Part shown: positions 17,339 to 26,412 of the stretch, one piece after another
How positions within the stretch are numbered: the first letter of the stretch is position 1
Layout: the number at the start of each line of letters is the position of its first letter
Assembly: GCA_963752745.1 (NCBI GenBank)
Contig: CAVWAK010000010.1
Location: 1-64,000 of the forward strand
Direction: 5' to 3'
DNA: 64,000 nucleotides
DNA from: Thiogranum sp963752745
GTDB lineage: Bacteria > Pseudomonadota > Gammaproteobacteria > DSM-19610
Made by a program: the position numbers and the translations under genes
Notes under the pieces: model-generated
Seen by the model: the letters and a program-made list of their open reading frames with translations, nothing else
Databases searched by the model: none
What the model was told of the DNA's origin: nothing

Positions 17339-18607
17339 ATGAATACATCCTTGCCAATATTACCGGGTACCGGTGCAGTTCCGAAAACAGTCCAGGGGCT
17401 GGGCGATAATATATCGATAAATCAGCATGATATGGCTCAGGAAAGTGGGTTTGGGGAGTTGTTAGGTAACTTCCATTCAGCGCTTTCAGAGTCACTTTCC
17501 CCGGTCCTGCCAGGCGAAGCCGTTGCCGGTGAGCTGCTGGCCGAACTGCAAGAATTGCCGGAAGGTGGCAAGCTGTTGCCGCTACTGCAGGGCACGCTGG
17601 ATGCAGCTGCCGCCCTGGGCCTGGATGGTAAGCAGTTGCTGGACAAATTGTCCGCCAGTCTTGAGGCATTACAGCCAGCCGAAGTCGAACAGATGGCCCA
17701 GTCCCTTTCCGGTCTGATGCAGCAGCTTAACGGCAAGCTTTCGGCGACAATGGGGAGCTTTGCAGGTGAGGGGACAGTATTTTCCCTGCCGGGAAAAATT
17801 GACACGGTTGCTCCCCAGGGCAATTTGGCAGAAATTATCCAGCAACAGCTGCGCCCGCAGACTGCCGGATCCCAGCTGCCTAACACGCCCGACTCAGCAG
17901 TTCTGAAGCAGTCACTCAGTGAAACATTACCCCAGGCTTCACAAGCCGGTCTGGACAAGGCTCTGGAACAGTTGCAGCAGCAGTCACAGACATCCGAAGG
18001 ACGTCAGAGCGATCTGGCATTATTGATGGCAGCATTCAGACGCCAGCGCACGGAAGGGGCTAATCGTACCGCTGGCGATAGCCATGCACGCCCGGATCTT
18101 CTGCCTGCCGGCGCGGCAACTGTCGCTACTGTAGCGGTTGGCAACGCAGCATCTTCTTCGGCGTTACCGACAACATCGGTACAGACACCCTTAGGTCAGG
18201 CGAATTGGGATCAGGCAGTAGGTGAACGTATTCAGTGGATGGTCGGCCAGAAAATGCAGGGCGCCCAGGTGAAGCTGAACCCGGCCAATCTGGGACCGAT
18301 GGAAGTTCGTATTCAGGTTCAGAATGATCAGGCCAGCGTGCAGTTTACGGCCCACCACGCGGTGGTCAGGGAAGCGCTGGAAGCGGCGTTGCCGCGCCTC
18401 AGGGATATGTTTGAGTCTTCAGGGGTGGAACTTGTCGATGTCGACGTATCCGGGCACTCATTTGCCGAGCAAAAGGCGGCCGGTGAGGAGGGGGACCGGA
18501 ACGTCTGGGACGGGGGAACTGGCGACGCCGATATTGCGCCAGAAATGGTGCTGGAATCGGAAGTCGCGTCGCTGGAACACGCAGGTCGCCTTGACCTGTT
18601 TGCCTAA
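17339..18607 (+). CDS. fliK: FliK, flagellar hook-length control protein
   Basis: Secreted molecular ruler that stops hook growth and switches export specificity to filament proteins. The 422-residue protein has a long, Gln- and Leu-rich, poorly conserved N-terminal ruler region. It ends in the compact hook-length domain, recognisable by VKLNPANLGPMEVRIQVQND and HHAVVREALEAALPRLRDMF (about residues 305-350). The ATG follows a GGAG site. It is the last flagellar gene on this strand in the window; fliL and fliM, which often follow, are not here. Confidence 0.92.
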   Translation: MNTSLPILPGTGAVPKTVQGLGDNISINQHDMAQESGFGELLGNFHSALSESLSPVLPGEAVAGELLAELQELPEGGKLLPLLQGTLDAAAALGLDGKQLLDKLSASLEALQPAEVEQMAQSLSGLMQQLNGKLSATMGSFAGEGTVFSLPGKIDTVAPQGNLAEIIQQQLRPQTAGSQLPNTPDSAVLKQSLSETLPQASQAGLDKALEQLQQQSQTSEGRQSDLALLMAAFRRQRTEGANRTAGDSHARPDLLPAGAATVATVAVGNAASSSALPTTSVQTPLGQANWDQAVGERIQWMVGQKMQGAQVKLNPANLGPMEVRIQVQNDQASVQFTAHHAVVREALEAALPRLRDMFESSGVELVDVDVSGHSFAEQKAAGEEGDRNVWDGGTGDADIAPEMVLESEVASLEHAGRLDLFA

Positions 18608-18755
18608 GTCTTTCGAAACTAAGAAGATGCCTTAGAATCGGTCCAAAGTGAATGGACCCGGGTATAAGGTGGACTTCGTAACAGATTGATTGTGTTTAGG
18701 GAACTGGCTGTGTTACCTTTCAGCGACAATTATAACAACAGCCGGACTGTGGGCG

Positions 18756-21011
18756 ATGGCACCTCCAGTAAAAAAACGCGGCCGACCGAAGGAGGACAAG
18801 CGGGCGGGCGTAAGAAGGAAAAATTCCGCTACCATGGTAGGGAAGGAGTTTAATTACGTCCTGCAATTGACTGCGGCCGATACCGAGCTTCTAAAGCGAT
18901 ACCAGGATGTGCTCACCCAGGGCGCTGCCGGTTTCGCTGAAACCAGTTATAATTACCTGTTTGACAATCCTGATATCGCCGACGTTATGTATGCCTTCGA
19001 GCGTGACGGTGGCAATGTGGGCGAACTCGTCCGGGGGATGTTGGGGCATAAACTTGGATTGCTGAGTGGTGATATAGGTGAGGCCGCTGCGCAACGATCC
19101 AATCACATTGGCCGAGCGCACTATCGAGGTGGTGTAAAACCTGTCTGGACGCTGGGCGCCTACCGGTTGTTCCTTGACCACTTGCAACATCTGGTGGCAA
19201 CTGATCCGCAGATTGAGCACGAAGACCGCGATGTGGTCGAATCTGCGTTGATCAAAATGATTTTCCGTGACCTGGCTATTATGACCGAGGCTTACTGGCG
19301 AGCCGCTGTCGATCAATTGACTGACCAGCGTGATGTGCTGGGCGAGGAACAATCGCTGGCCAGTGAGATTCTCAGCAACATTCCGCAATTGTTGTGGACT
19401 GTGGATATTGAAAGTAACCGCATCAGTTACGCCAGCCCGGGGACCAGGGCCTTCTGCGAGAATGAGCTGGAAGCGCCGATTCCCTGCCTGTACAGGGTTC
19501 ATGGTAGCGAACGCGAACGTGTGCTGACAGCCTGGCAACAGGTGATCGATGGTGAATCGGTACAGCTGGAAGTGCGCCTCAGTCCGGACGGTGCTTCCGA
19601 GTGCTGGTTCCGCCTGGCTTTCTACCCGATGGCCAACCGTCGTGGCCGCGTACTGCGCGTGCATTGCCTGATGGAGAATGTCACTGACCAGCATACGGAT
19701 CGTGAGCGCCTGGAACAGTTGTCAACAACGGATGAGGTGACTGGTCTGGCCAACCGCGCATTGTGGTACGACCGTCTGGGTACGGCGCTCGCAGTAGCGC
19801 GCCGTAACCCCGGTTCATCAGTTGCCGTGATGATGCTGGATATCAATCAGTTCAAGATGTACAACGATTCGCTGGGTCATGAAGCCGGTGACGAATTGCT
19901 GCGGCAGATCGCCAGGCGCCTGCAGAAAGTGCTGCGCGATACAGATACCCTGGCTCGTCTCGGCGGTGATGAATTCGGTATCGTGTTGTCATTCCTGCAG
20001 GATGCAGAGCGTGCGGTCGAGCGTGTTGCCAGTGAAGTCATGAACGCCTTGAGTGCTCCATTCTCATATCAGCACCGCGAACTCTGTCTCAGCAGTGCTA
20101 TAGGCATTTCAATATTTCCACAACATGGTGACGATGCACATATCCTTGCAAGCCACGCTGACAGCGCAATGTATCGCGCCAAATGGAATGCAGCGCCCTA
20201 TCTGTTTTACGAGTCGGATGCCATGGAATCGTCTGCCAGCGAACATCTGCAATTTTCCGGTCAGCTGCACGGTGCTCTCGAGCGGGAAGAGTTTGAGCTG
20301 CACTACCAGCCAAAGATTGATCTGGTGAGTGGCGAAACCTGCGGCGTTGAAGCATTGTTGCGTTGGCAACATCCACAGCAGGGACTGGTGCTGCCCAAGC
20401 AGTTCATTCCGGTTGCTGAACAACTGGGCATGATTACGCCGATCACCGACTGGGTTCTGGAGACGGCGCTTGCGCATAGCAAGCTTTGGTCGGTTGATGG
20501 TAAACCCATGCCGGTGTCTGTCAATGTATCTGCGCGCTCATTTCAGTCTCCGGGCCTTGTTAGTCGCATCAGTCAGTCACTTCAAAAATCAGGCTTGCAG
20601 GGCGAGAGCCTGGAAATCGAAATTACCGAAGGCACGCTGATGGCCGACCTTGAGGAAGGCGCGCGCATTCTGGATAGTTTGAAAGAACTGGGTGTTTCGA
20701 TTGCTATTGATGATTTTGGCACAGGTTATTCGTCGCTGTCCTACCTGAGTCGTTTGCCGATAGATACGCTGAAAATCGACCAGTCATTCCTTGAGGGTAT
20801 GGGTAGCAATCCCCGCGATGCTGCAGTAGTGCGTTCCATTATCGAACTCGGACACAACCTGAATTGCAAGGTTGTCGCTGAGGGTGTTGAGGATGAGGTT
20901 GTGCATAGCTTGCTTCAGTCGCTCGGCTGCGATCTTGTACAGGGTTTTCACATCAGCAAGCCGCTGCCAAACGAAGGTTTTGGCGAGTGGTTGTCACACG
21001 CCGCGCACTAG
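18756..21011 (+). CDS. Globin-coupled sensor with PAS, GGDEF and EAL domains
   Basis: Predicted heme-based oxygen sensor controlling c-di-GMP. From the ATG at 18756 the protein has 751 residues. A basic N-terminus (PPVKKRGRPKEDKRAG) comes first. A globin-coupled sensor domain follows (about 30-200) with the probable proximal His122 in NHIGRAHYRGGVKPVW. A PAS-like segment lies at about 215-325. The GGDEF domain has intact LGGDEFGIV and an RxxD inhibitory site five residues before it. The EAL domain has GVEALLRWQHP, DDFGTGYSSLSYL and EGVEDE. Both catalytic motifs are intact, so direction of activity is unclear. An ATG at 18834 is an alternative start. Position after fliK and near fleQ suggests a role in motility. 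Confidence 0.88.
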   Translation: MAPPVKKRGRPKEDKRAGVRRKNSATMVGKEFNYVLQLTAADTELLKRYQDVLTQGAAGFAETSYNYLFDNPDIADVMYAFERDGGNVGELVRGMLGHKLGLLSGDIGEAAAQRSNHIGRAHYRGGVKPVWTLGAYRLFLDHLQHLVATDPQIEHEDRDVVESALIKMIFRDLAIMTEAYWRAAVDQLTDQRDVLGEEQSLASEILSNIPQLLWTVDIESNRISYASPGTRAFCENELEAPIPCLYRVHGSERERVLTAWQQVIDGESVQLEVRLSPDGASECWFRLAFYPMANRRGRVLRVHCLMENVTDQHTDRERLEQLSTTDEVTGLANRALWYDRLGTALAVARRNPGSSVAVMMLDINQFKMYNDSLGHEAGDELLRQIARRLQKVLRDTDTLARLGGDEFGIVLSFLQDAERAVERVASEVMNALSAPFSYQHRELCLSSAIGISIFPQHGDDAHILASHADSAMYRAKWNAAPYLFYESDAMESSASEHLQFSGQLHGALEREEFELHYQPKIDLVSGETCGVEALLRWQHPQQGLVLPKQFIPVAEQLGMITPITDWVLETALAHSKLWSVDGKPMPVSVNVSARSFQSPGLVSRISQSLQKSGLQGESLEIEITEGTLMADLEEGARILDSLKELGVSIAIDDFGTGYSSLSYLSRLPIDTLKIDQSFLEGMGSNPRDAAVVRSIIELGHNLNCKVVAEGVEDEVVHSLLQSLGCDLVQGFHISKPLPNEGFGEWLSHAAH

Positions 21012-21144
21012 TTGCTCTTGATTTGCCGGTTTCAGATTTTCCTGTGTTGCCCGGTTCAGTCTGTGGATTCGGCGTCAGTCTTGCATTGTGCTTATTGATG
21101 CGTGATCATCCCGGCAACATGCCTGATCGAAGAAGGTGAATCAC

Positions 21145-22737
21145 ATGACACTTAACGGATTGTTTTCCCGCGTTGTGCTTGGCGCCAGTGTGCTGGCTTC
21201 CTCTGCCTGCACCACATTGGGCCCGGACTTTGAAACTCCGCCGGCAGACCTGCAAGAGACCTGGGACGAGCAAAGTCAGACGCTGGATGCCGGCAAGTTG
21301 TCCGCCGAGTGGTGGTCAGTGTTCAATGATCCGACGCTTGATCGCCTGATTGAACTTTCTTACCGGCAGAATTTGCCCCTGCAGATTTCCGGTTTGCGCA
21401 TTTTCGAAGCCCGGGCACAGTTAGGTATCGCTGTTGGCCAGCAGTATCCGCAAAGTCAGCAGTTAAACGGCAATCTAACCAAGGTCGGGCTGAGTGAAAA
21501 TTCGCCAAATTTTTCCTCGGCATTTACCGATGACAGCTATTCCCAGGCGGATATCGGTTTCGATGCCGCCTGGGAGCTGGACTTCTGGGGACGTTTCCGC
21601 CGCGGTGTTGAGTCCGCCAGCGCCAACCTGGGGGCTTCCATAGCTGACTATGACAATGCCCTGGTGTTATTGACGTCCGAGGTGGCGCGTACTTATGTAG
21701 TGTTGCGTACGCTGGAAGAGCAGTTAGCCATAGCCAATGACAATACCGTTACCCAGCGTCGTAGTTACAAGATCGCCGATGTGCGTTTTCGTAACGGCGC
21801 AGTGAGTGAGCTTGACCCATCGCAGGCACTCAGTCTGCTGAAATCTACCGAGTCAACGGTTCCACTGCTGGAAAGCCAGATCCGCCAGGCGAAAAATGCG
21901 CTGAGTACTCTGCTCGGTATGCCTCCGAGTGACCTGCAGGGTATCCTGGTTGGCACCGGCAAGATTCCGGAGACGCCCGATGTGTTTGATATTGGTGTGC
22001 CAGCGGATTTATTGCGCCGTCGCCCGGATATCCGGCTTGCGGAATTACAGGCGGCTTCTCAAAGTGCGCTCATCGGTGTGGCCAAATCCGATTTGTATCC
22101 CCGCTTTGCATTGATCGGTTCAATTGGTCTGTTGACTTCGGATACCAACCAGAGCGATTTCAACGACATGTTTAATTCCGACAGTGTTGCCTATAATTTT
22201 GGCCCGTCTGCCTCGTGGAATATACTTAATTACGGCAGATTGAAGAACCAGGTGCGTGTGCAGGATGCACGGCTTGAGGAATTGATCGTCAACTACCAAA
22301 ACACTGTTCTGGAAGCGGCGCGTGAAGTGGAGGACGGTATCAGCAGTTATCTGGGAGGCAAGGATCAGCGTGGTTACCTTGACGATAGTGTGAAGGCCGC
22401 CCAGCGTTCGGTGGATCTGGCGCTGGTGCAATATCGTGAGGGTGCGGTTGATTACCAGCGTGTACTCGATACCCAGCAAACACTGCTTCGTGTACAGGAT
22501 GCATACACCTCGGTGCGTGGTGAAGTGGTGTCATCTCTGATCGCTATTTACAAGGCGCTTGGTGGCGGCTGGGAAATGCGTGCCGGCAATGCTTTCGTGA
22601 ATGAGCAGCGCCAGGAAACCATGATGGAGCGCACCGACTGGGGCAAACTGCTGGATGATGAATCCCAGCCTGAAGAGTTGCCGTCACCACCCCCTACGGG
22701 CAATGATCAGCCCTTATTGAATTCGCCGGACTGGTAA
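21145..22737 (+). CDS. NodT-family outer-membrane efflux lipoprotein (TolC-like)
   Basis: Outer-membrane channel subunit of a tripartite RND-type exporter. The ATG at 21145 has AGAAGG eight bases upstream; a GTG at 21136 would extend it by three residues. A signal sequence ends in a lipobox-like LASSAC followed by TTLGPDFETPP, the usual start of NodT-family factors. Two repeats of the outer-membrane efflux domain follow, with DAAWELDFWGRFRRGVESA and, in the second half, GPSASWNILNYGRLKNQVRV. The C-terminal 45 residues are acidic and Pro-rich. No membrane-fusion or RND gene adjoins it; its partners must be elsewhere, and the convergent copper genes downstream may be coincidental neighbours. 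Confidence 0.88.
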   Translation: MTLNGLFSRVVLGASVLASSACTTLGPDFETPPADLQETWDEQSQTLDAGKLSAEWWSVFNDPTLDRLIELSYRQNLPLQISGLRIFEARAQLGIAVGQQYPQSQQLNGNLTKVGLSENSPNFSSAFTDDSYSQADIGFDAAWELDFWGRFRRGVESASANLGASIADYDNALVLLTSEVARTYVVLRTLEEQLAIANDNTVTQRRSYKIADVRFRNGAVSELDPSQALSLLKSTESTVPLLESQIRQAKNALSTLLGMPPSDLQGILVGTGKIPETPDVFDIGVPADLLRRRPDIRLAELQAASQSALIGVAKSDLYPRFALIGSIGLLTSDTNQSDFNDMFNSDSVAYNFGPSASWNILNYGRLKNQVRVQDARLEELIVNYQNTVLEAAREVEDGISSYLGGKDQRGYLDDSVKAAQRSVDLALVQYREGAVDYQRVLDTQQTLLRVQDAYTSVRGEVVSSLIAIYKALGGGWEMRAGNAFVNEQRQETMMERTDWGKLLDDESQPEELPSPPPTGNDQPLLNSPDW

Positions 22738-22767
22738 AGCCTTTCGGAAGTTCTGCGTTACATGCTT

Positions 22768-22974
22768 TTAAGCAGTTACCTGGTAACCGGCATCCCTGAC
22801 TGCGGCGGCGAGTGCGTCAGCAGCCACCGTACCTTCGATGGTTGCGATACCGGTTTCAAGTGAAACATCCACGACTTTTTCCACTCCCGGGACACCGGAA
22901 AGCGCCTTTTCCACTGCGGCCGTGCAGTGGCCGCAGGTCATGCCTTCAATTTTTATCTGTACAGTTCCGTTCAT
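22768..22974 (-). CDS. copZ: CopZ-like copper chaperone (heavy-metal-associated domain)
   Basis: Cytosolic chaperone of 68 residues forming one HMA ferredoxin-like fold. The Cu(I)-binding CxxC is in EGMTCGHCTAAVEKAL (residues 10-25). It would carry Cu(I) to the HMA domains of CopA. Its ATG lies three bases after the copA stop, so it is the last gene of the same operon. Length and motif are typical; the name is by family and context. Confidence 0.9.
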   Translation of the reverse strand: MNGTVQIKIEGMTCGHCTAAVEKALSGVPGVEKVVDVSLETGIATIEGTVAADALAAAVRDAGYQVTA

Positions 22975-22977
22975 GAT

Positions 22978-25740
22978 TTACTCCACGGGTTTGAATAGTC
23001 GCAGTCTGTTGGCATTGCTGACGACTGTGACAGAAGACAATGCCATGGCAACGCTCGCGAATACCGGGTTTAACAGCCAGCCAGTTAGAGGATAAAGAAC
23101 CCCGGCAGCCAGGGGGATGCCCAGTGTGTTGTAGGCAAAGGCGCCGAACAGGTTTTGCTTGATATTGCGTAATGTCGCACGTGAAAGTGCAATTGCACTG
23201 ACAGCGCTGGTCAATGAGTTGCTGGCCAGTGTTACATCGGCACTTTCGATGGCCACATCGGTGCCGGCGCCTATGGCAAAGCCGACATTGGCCTGGGCCA
23301 GTGCCGGCGCATCGTTTACGCCATCTCCAACCATGCCAACTTTATAGCCTTCGCTTTGCAGAGCCTTTATGATTTTGGCCTTGCCCTGGGGTAATACCCG
23401 ACTATGTACATTTTTGATGCCTAGCTCCCGGGCGACGGACTGGGCGGTGCCTGGATGGTCGCCGGTGCACATCACCAGTTGTATGCCCCGGGATTTTAAC
23501 GCTTTCAACGCCGATGGGGTGTCGCGACGTACGGGATCGCGCAGTCCAAGAACAGCGAGGATGTGGCTGTCATTCGCTAACCAGACGGGTGTGGAGCCGC
23601 GGCGGGCCATGTGCTGTTCGTGATCGAGCAGGGTGGCGTCAATCTCAATGCCCGTTTCAGCAAACCATTCCTGTCGTCCAATGTAGAGTTTCTGATCATT
23701 GATCGTAGCCGAGACTCCCTGTCCCGGTTCAGCCTGAAAATTGCTGGCGGGTATCAATGGCAGGTTACGCTGTTGCGCAGATTCAAGGATCGCCTGCGCC
23801 AGCGGGTGTTCAGACAAGTACTCCAGGCTTGCGGCCCAGCTAAGCGCCTGTGCTTCACTCAGACCGTCGCGGCAATACAGTTCGGTTACTTGCGGGCGAC
23901 CCTCGGTTAGCGTGCCGGTCTTATCGACTACCAGGTGGGTGATACCAGCAGCAGATTGCAGTGCATCGCCGTTACGGATCAGTACGCCGAACTGGGCGGC
24001 GCGACCCATGCCCACCATTATGGCAATAGGCGTTGCCAGGCCAAGCGCGCAGGGGCACGCGATAACCAGTACCGCAATGGCTGTGGTAAGGGCATAGGGT
24101 AGTTGAGGTTCAGGGCCGCTCAGATACCATGCAGAGAAGGTAAGAAAGGCAATCACGAGCACAATAGGCACGAATACAGCGGCGATCCGGTCAACCAGTC
24201 GTCCGATTGGAGGCTTGCTCATTTGAGCCCGTTTGACGGAGTGGATAATACCCGCCAGCGTGGTGTCGTCACCAACGTGCGCAACCTGCGCTGTCAGCGC
24301 ACCCGACTGGTTGATGGTGCCCCCGGTAAGGAAGTCGCCATCTTGTTTGGCGACCGTTAGTGGTTCACCGGTAATCATCGATTCGTCGACCCTTGAGTGT
24401 CCTTCCACCACAGTGGCATCAGTGGCAATCGCTTCGCCGGGTTTGACCAGGAAAAGATCGCCGGGCGAGAGCAGTGATACAGGCAATGTCCACTCATGAC
24501 CGTTACCTATCAGTCGGGCAGTTTTGGGTGACAGTTCTACCAACGCGCCAATCGCCCGGCCAGTACGCGCCCTGGCGCGGATTTCCAGTGCATGCCCAAA
24601 TTGCAGAAAGGCAAGAATCAGCACAGAAGTATCCAGGTAGAGGTGTCGATGCGCAGAAGGTACGAAGTCCGGCGCGAGTATCAGTAACAGTGAGGCCAGC
24701 CATGCAGCTGCGGTTCCGACGGCAACCAGCGTGTCCATATTGGCCTGTCCATGACGGAGCTGTTTCCATGCGCCGAGGTAATAGCTGTGGCCACTATAGA
24801 TCATGGTCAGCAGGCAGATCAGTGCGGTTACCAGCCAGAATCCGCGGCCGTTGATATCGGTAAGCGGTGATGAGGCCGCAATACCGGGTAGTACACCTGT
24901 CATCATGCCGGCCATAAGGCCCAGGCCCACGACACCGGCCAGCGAGGCGCGTTTGATTGACAGGTGTACCTGATGTTGCGCCTGTCGGTCCTGGACTATG
25001 TAGGGGTCTTCGGTATCTTCTGTAAACTTTGCCGCGTAGCCCGCCTGTTCCAGGATCACCAGGTAGTCGACGGGGTGGGCGCGGATTTCGAGTTCACAGT
25101 GGTGATTGTCCAGCCAGTTGGAAATTGACTCGGCTGCTAGCGAATTGAATAGCGAATCGATCCTGGCCTTGTCAGCATTGGACAGCAGATTTGTAAATGC
25201 CAGCCGGGCCTTGTTGTGACTGTGCGGGGGTGCCGGTCGGGCCGGGTAACCCTGGTCGATTATGGCGTTTGCGACGGTTTTGGCATCGCCGCCCAGAACA
25301 TAGGCTGCGCCTTCAACCAGGTTTACCGATGCATCGCTGACGCCATCGACAGCGAGAATAGCCTTCTCGACACGCGCCACGCAGCTGGCGCAGGTCATGT
25401 CATCGATCTCAATTCGGTAACTGCCTTTGGCAACGGGCGCTATAGATTTTGCAGGGCTTTCCGTTATGTCGCAGCTGTCAGGTGTTTCCGCTACGGGGCG
25501 CGCTTCATAACCGGCGGCTTTTATGGCCTCAATCACCTGATAAGGTTTGCCGCCGGTGACGCTAGCTTGCCCTGCCTCCAGTTGTACATTTGCGGCGCTG
25601 ACCTGATCGACGGCGAGGATGGCTTTCTCGACGCGCGCCACGCAGTGCGGACAGGTCATGCCGCCGACAGTCAGTGTGAAGCTGTCGGCTATGCGGGTGG
25701 GGTTGTCATCTTGGCTGGGCACAGCGCCAGTATACGTCAT
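22978..25740 (-). CDS. copA: CopA, Cu(I)-exporting P1B-type ATPase
   Basis: Inner-membrane pump exporting Cu(I) from the cytoplasm. The 920-residue protein has HMA domain 1 (GGMTCPHCVARVEKAI), HMA domain 2 (DDMTCASCVARVEKAI) and a third HMA-like segment at about 165-240 that lacks a CxxC. The transport motif ACPCALG, the phosphorylation site DKTGTLTEGRP, the HP motif in YLSEHPLAQAI and GDGVNDAPALAQANVGFAIG are all intact. The CPC motif with these domains indicates copper or silver. The ATG at 25740 has GAGGG directly against it, a poor spacing, so translation may depend on coupling. No CueR-type operator is seen in the 42-base gap before it, which supports co-transcription with the hvf genes upstream. 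Confidence 0.95.
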   Translation of the reverse strand: MTYTGAVPSQDDNPTRIADSFTLTVGGMTCPHCVARVEKAILAVDQVSAANVQLEAGQASVTGGKPYQVIEAIKAAGYEARPVAETPDSCDITESPAKSIAPVAKGSYRIEIDDMTCASCVARVEKAILAVDGVSDASVNLVEGAAYVLGGDAKTVANAIIDQGYPARPAPPHSHNKARLAFTNLLSNADKARIDSLFNSLAAESISNWLDNHHCELEIRAHPVDYLVILEQAGYAAKFTEDTEDPYIVQDRQAQHQVHLSIKRASLAGVVGLGLMAGMMTGVLPGIAASSPLTDINGRGFWLVTALICLLTMIYSGHSYYLGAWKQLRHGQANMDTLVAVGTAAAWLASLLLILAPDFVPSAHRHLYLDTSVLILAFLQFGHALEIRARARTGRAIGALVELSPKTARLIGNGHEWTLPVSLLSPGDLFLVKPGEAIATDATVVEGHSRVDESMITGEPLTVAKQDGDFLTGGTINQSGALTAQVAHVGDDTTLAGIIHSVKRAQMSKPPIGRLVDRIAAVFVPIVLVIAFLTFSAWYLSGPEPQLPYALTTAIAVLVIACPCALGLATPIAIMVGMGRAAQFGVLIRNGDALQSAAGITHLVVDKTGTLTEGRPQVTELYCRDGLSEAQALSWAASLEYLSEHPLAQAILESAQQRNLPLIPASNFQAEPGQGVSATINDQKLYIGRQEWFAETGIEIDATLLDHEQHMARRGSTPVWLANDSHILAVLGLRDPVRRDTPSALKALKSRGIQLVMCTGDHPGTAQSVARELGIKNVHSRVLPQGKAKIIKALQSEGYKVGMVGDGVNDAPALAQANVGFAIGAGTDVAIESADVTLASNSLTSAVSAIALSRATLRNIKQNLFGAFAYNTLGIPLAAGVLYPLTGWLLNPVFASVAMALSSVTVVSNANRLRLFKPVE

Positions 25741-25782
25741 CCCTCAATTGCAATTTAACCGGACCCTTCATACGTTGACACG

Positions 25783-26376
25783 TTAATCGCGCATAAAGGC
25801 TTTTCGTATCCAGTAGTCCATGCTGAAGAAACGTCCGGCACCGATAAAGAACAGGACCAGCAGCATAATGAAATAGGTGGCCGCGAATTCGATACCATTA
25901 TTCAATACCACGAAGCTACCGTTTTCTGTCAGCCATTCGTAATTACTGTTTTGTTGAAGAATTTCTTTGGCGCGATCAAGACGTTCGACAGCACCTTCAG
26001 TGCGCGGCGTGGCAAACAATCCGCCACCTTCGGCGATGGCCAGCCAGCCGTTTTGCATATGCACAGTCACCGCGGCAACTACCATCGTGACCATCAGCGG
26101 GATGGTTATCCAGCGTACGGCAAAGCCAACCAGTAACATGATGGCGCCACCGGCCTCTGTGAGGGTTGCGGCCCAGGCCATCACCTCGGGAAATGGCAGA
26201 CCCAGCCCCCAGTCAGGGTTACCGAACCACTCGATAATACTGTCCATGTCGCCCAGTTTCTTGGTGCCTGCCATCCAGAATATCGGCACCAGGTAGAGTC
26301 TGAGCGCCAGTGGGCCGAGAAAATCAAAAATACGAAATGTATCGAGCAGTTTTTGTAGCTGGATGAGGGGATACAT
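25783..26376 (-). CDS. hvfD: DoxX family membrane protein, HvfD-like
   Basis: A 197-residue inner-membrane protein with four predicted helices, for example WAATLTEAGGAIMLLVGFAV and FAATYFIMLLVLFFIGAGRF. It belongs to the DoxX family. In hvfABCD-type clusters a DoxX protein accompanies the peptide-modifying enzymes; its biochemical role is unknown, with redox or quinone-linked functions suggested for relatives. The ATG at 26376 has AAGGAG eight bases upstream. It follows hvfC by 36 bases and precedes copA by 42 bases on the same strand. Confidence 0.85.
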   Translation of the reverse strand: MYPLIQLQKLLDTFRIFDFLGPLALRLYLVPIFWMAGTKKLGDMDSIIEWFGNPDWGLGLPFPEVMAWAATLTEAGGAIMLLVGFAVRWITIPLMVTMVVAAVTVHMQNGWLAIAEGGGLFATPRTEGAVERLDRAKEILQQNSNYEWLTENGSFVVLNNGIEFAATYFIMLLVLFFIGAGRFFSMDYWIRKAFMRD

Positions 26377-26412
26377 GGTGCTTCTCCTTCCTGGGGATTG
26401 TTAGTTATTTGT

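Noticed and set aside
18891..19694. 267-codon minus-strand frame inside the globin-GGDEF-EAL gene
   Set aside because: Antisense to a globin and PAS region with good motifs; no start signal or domain of its own.
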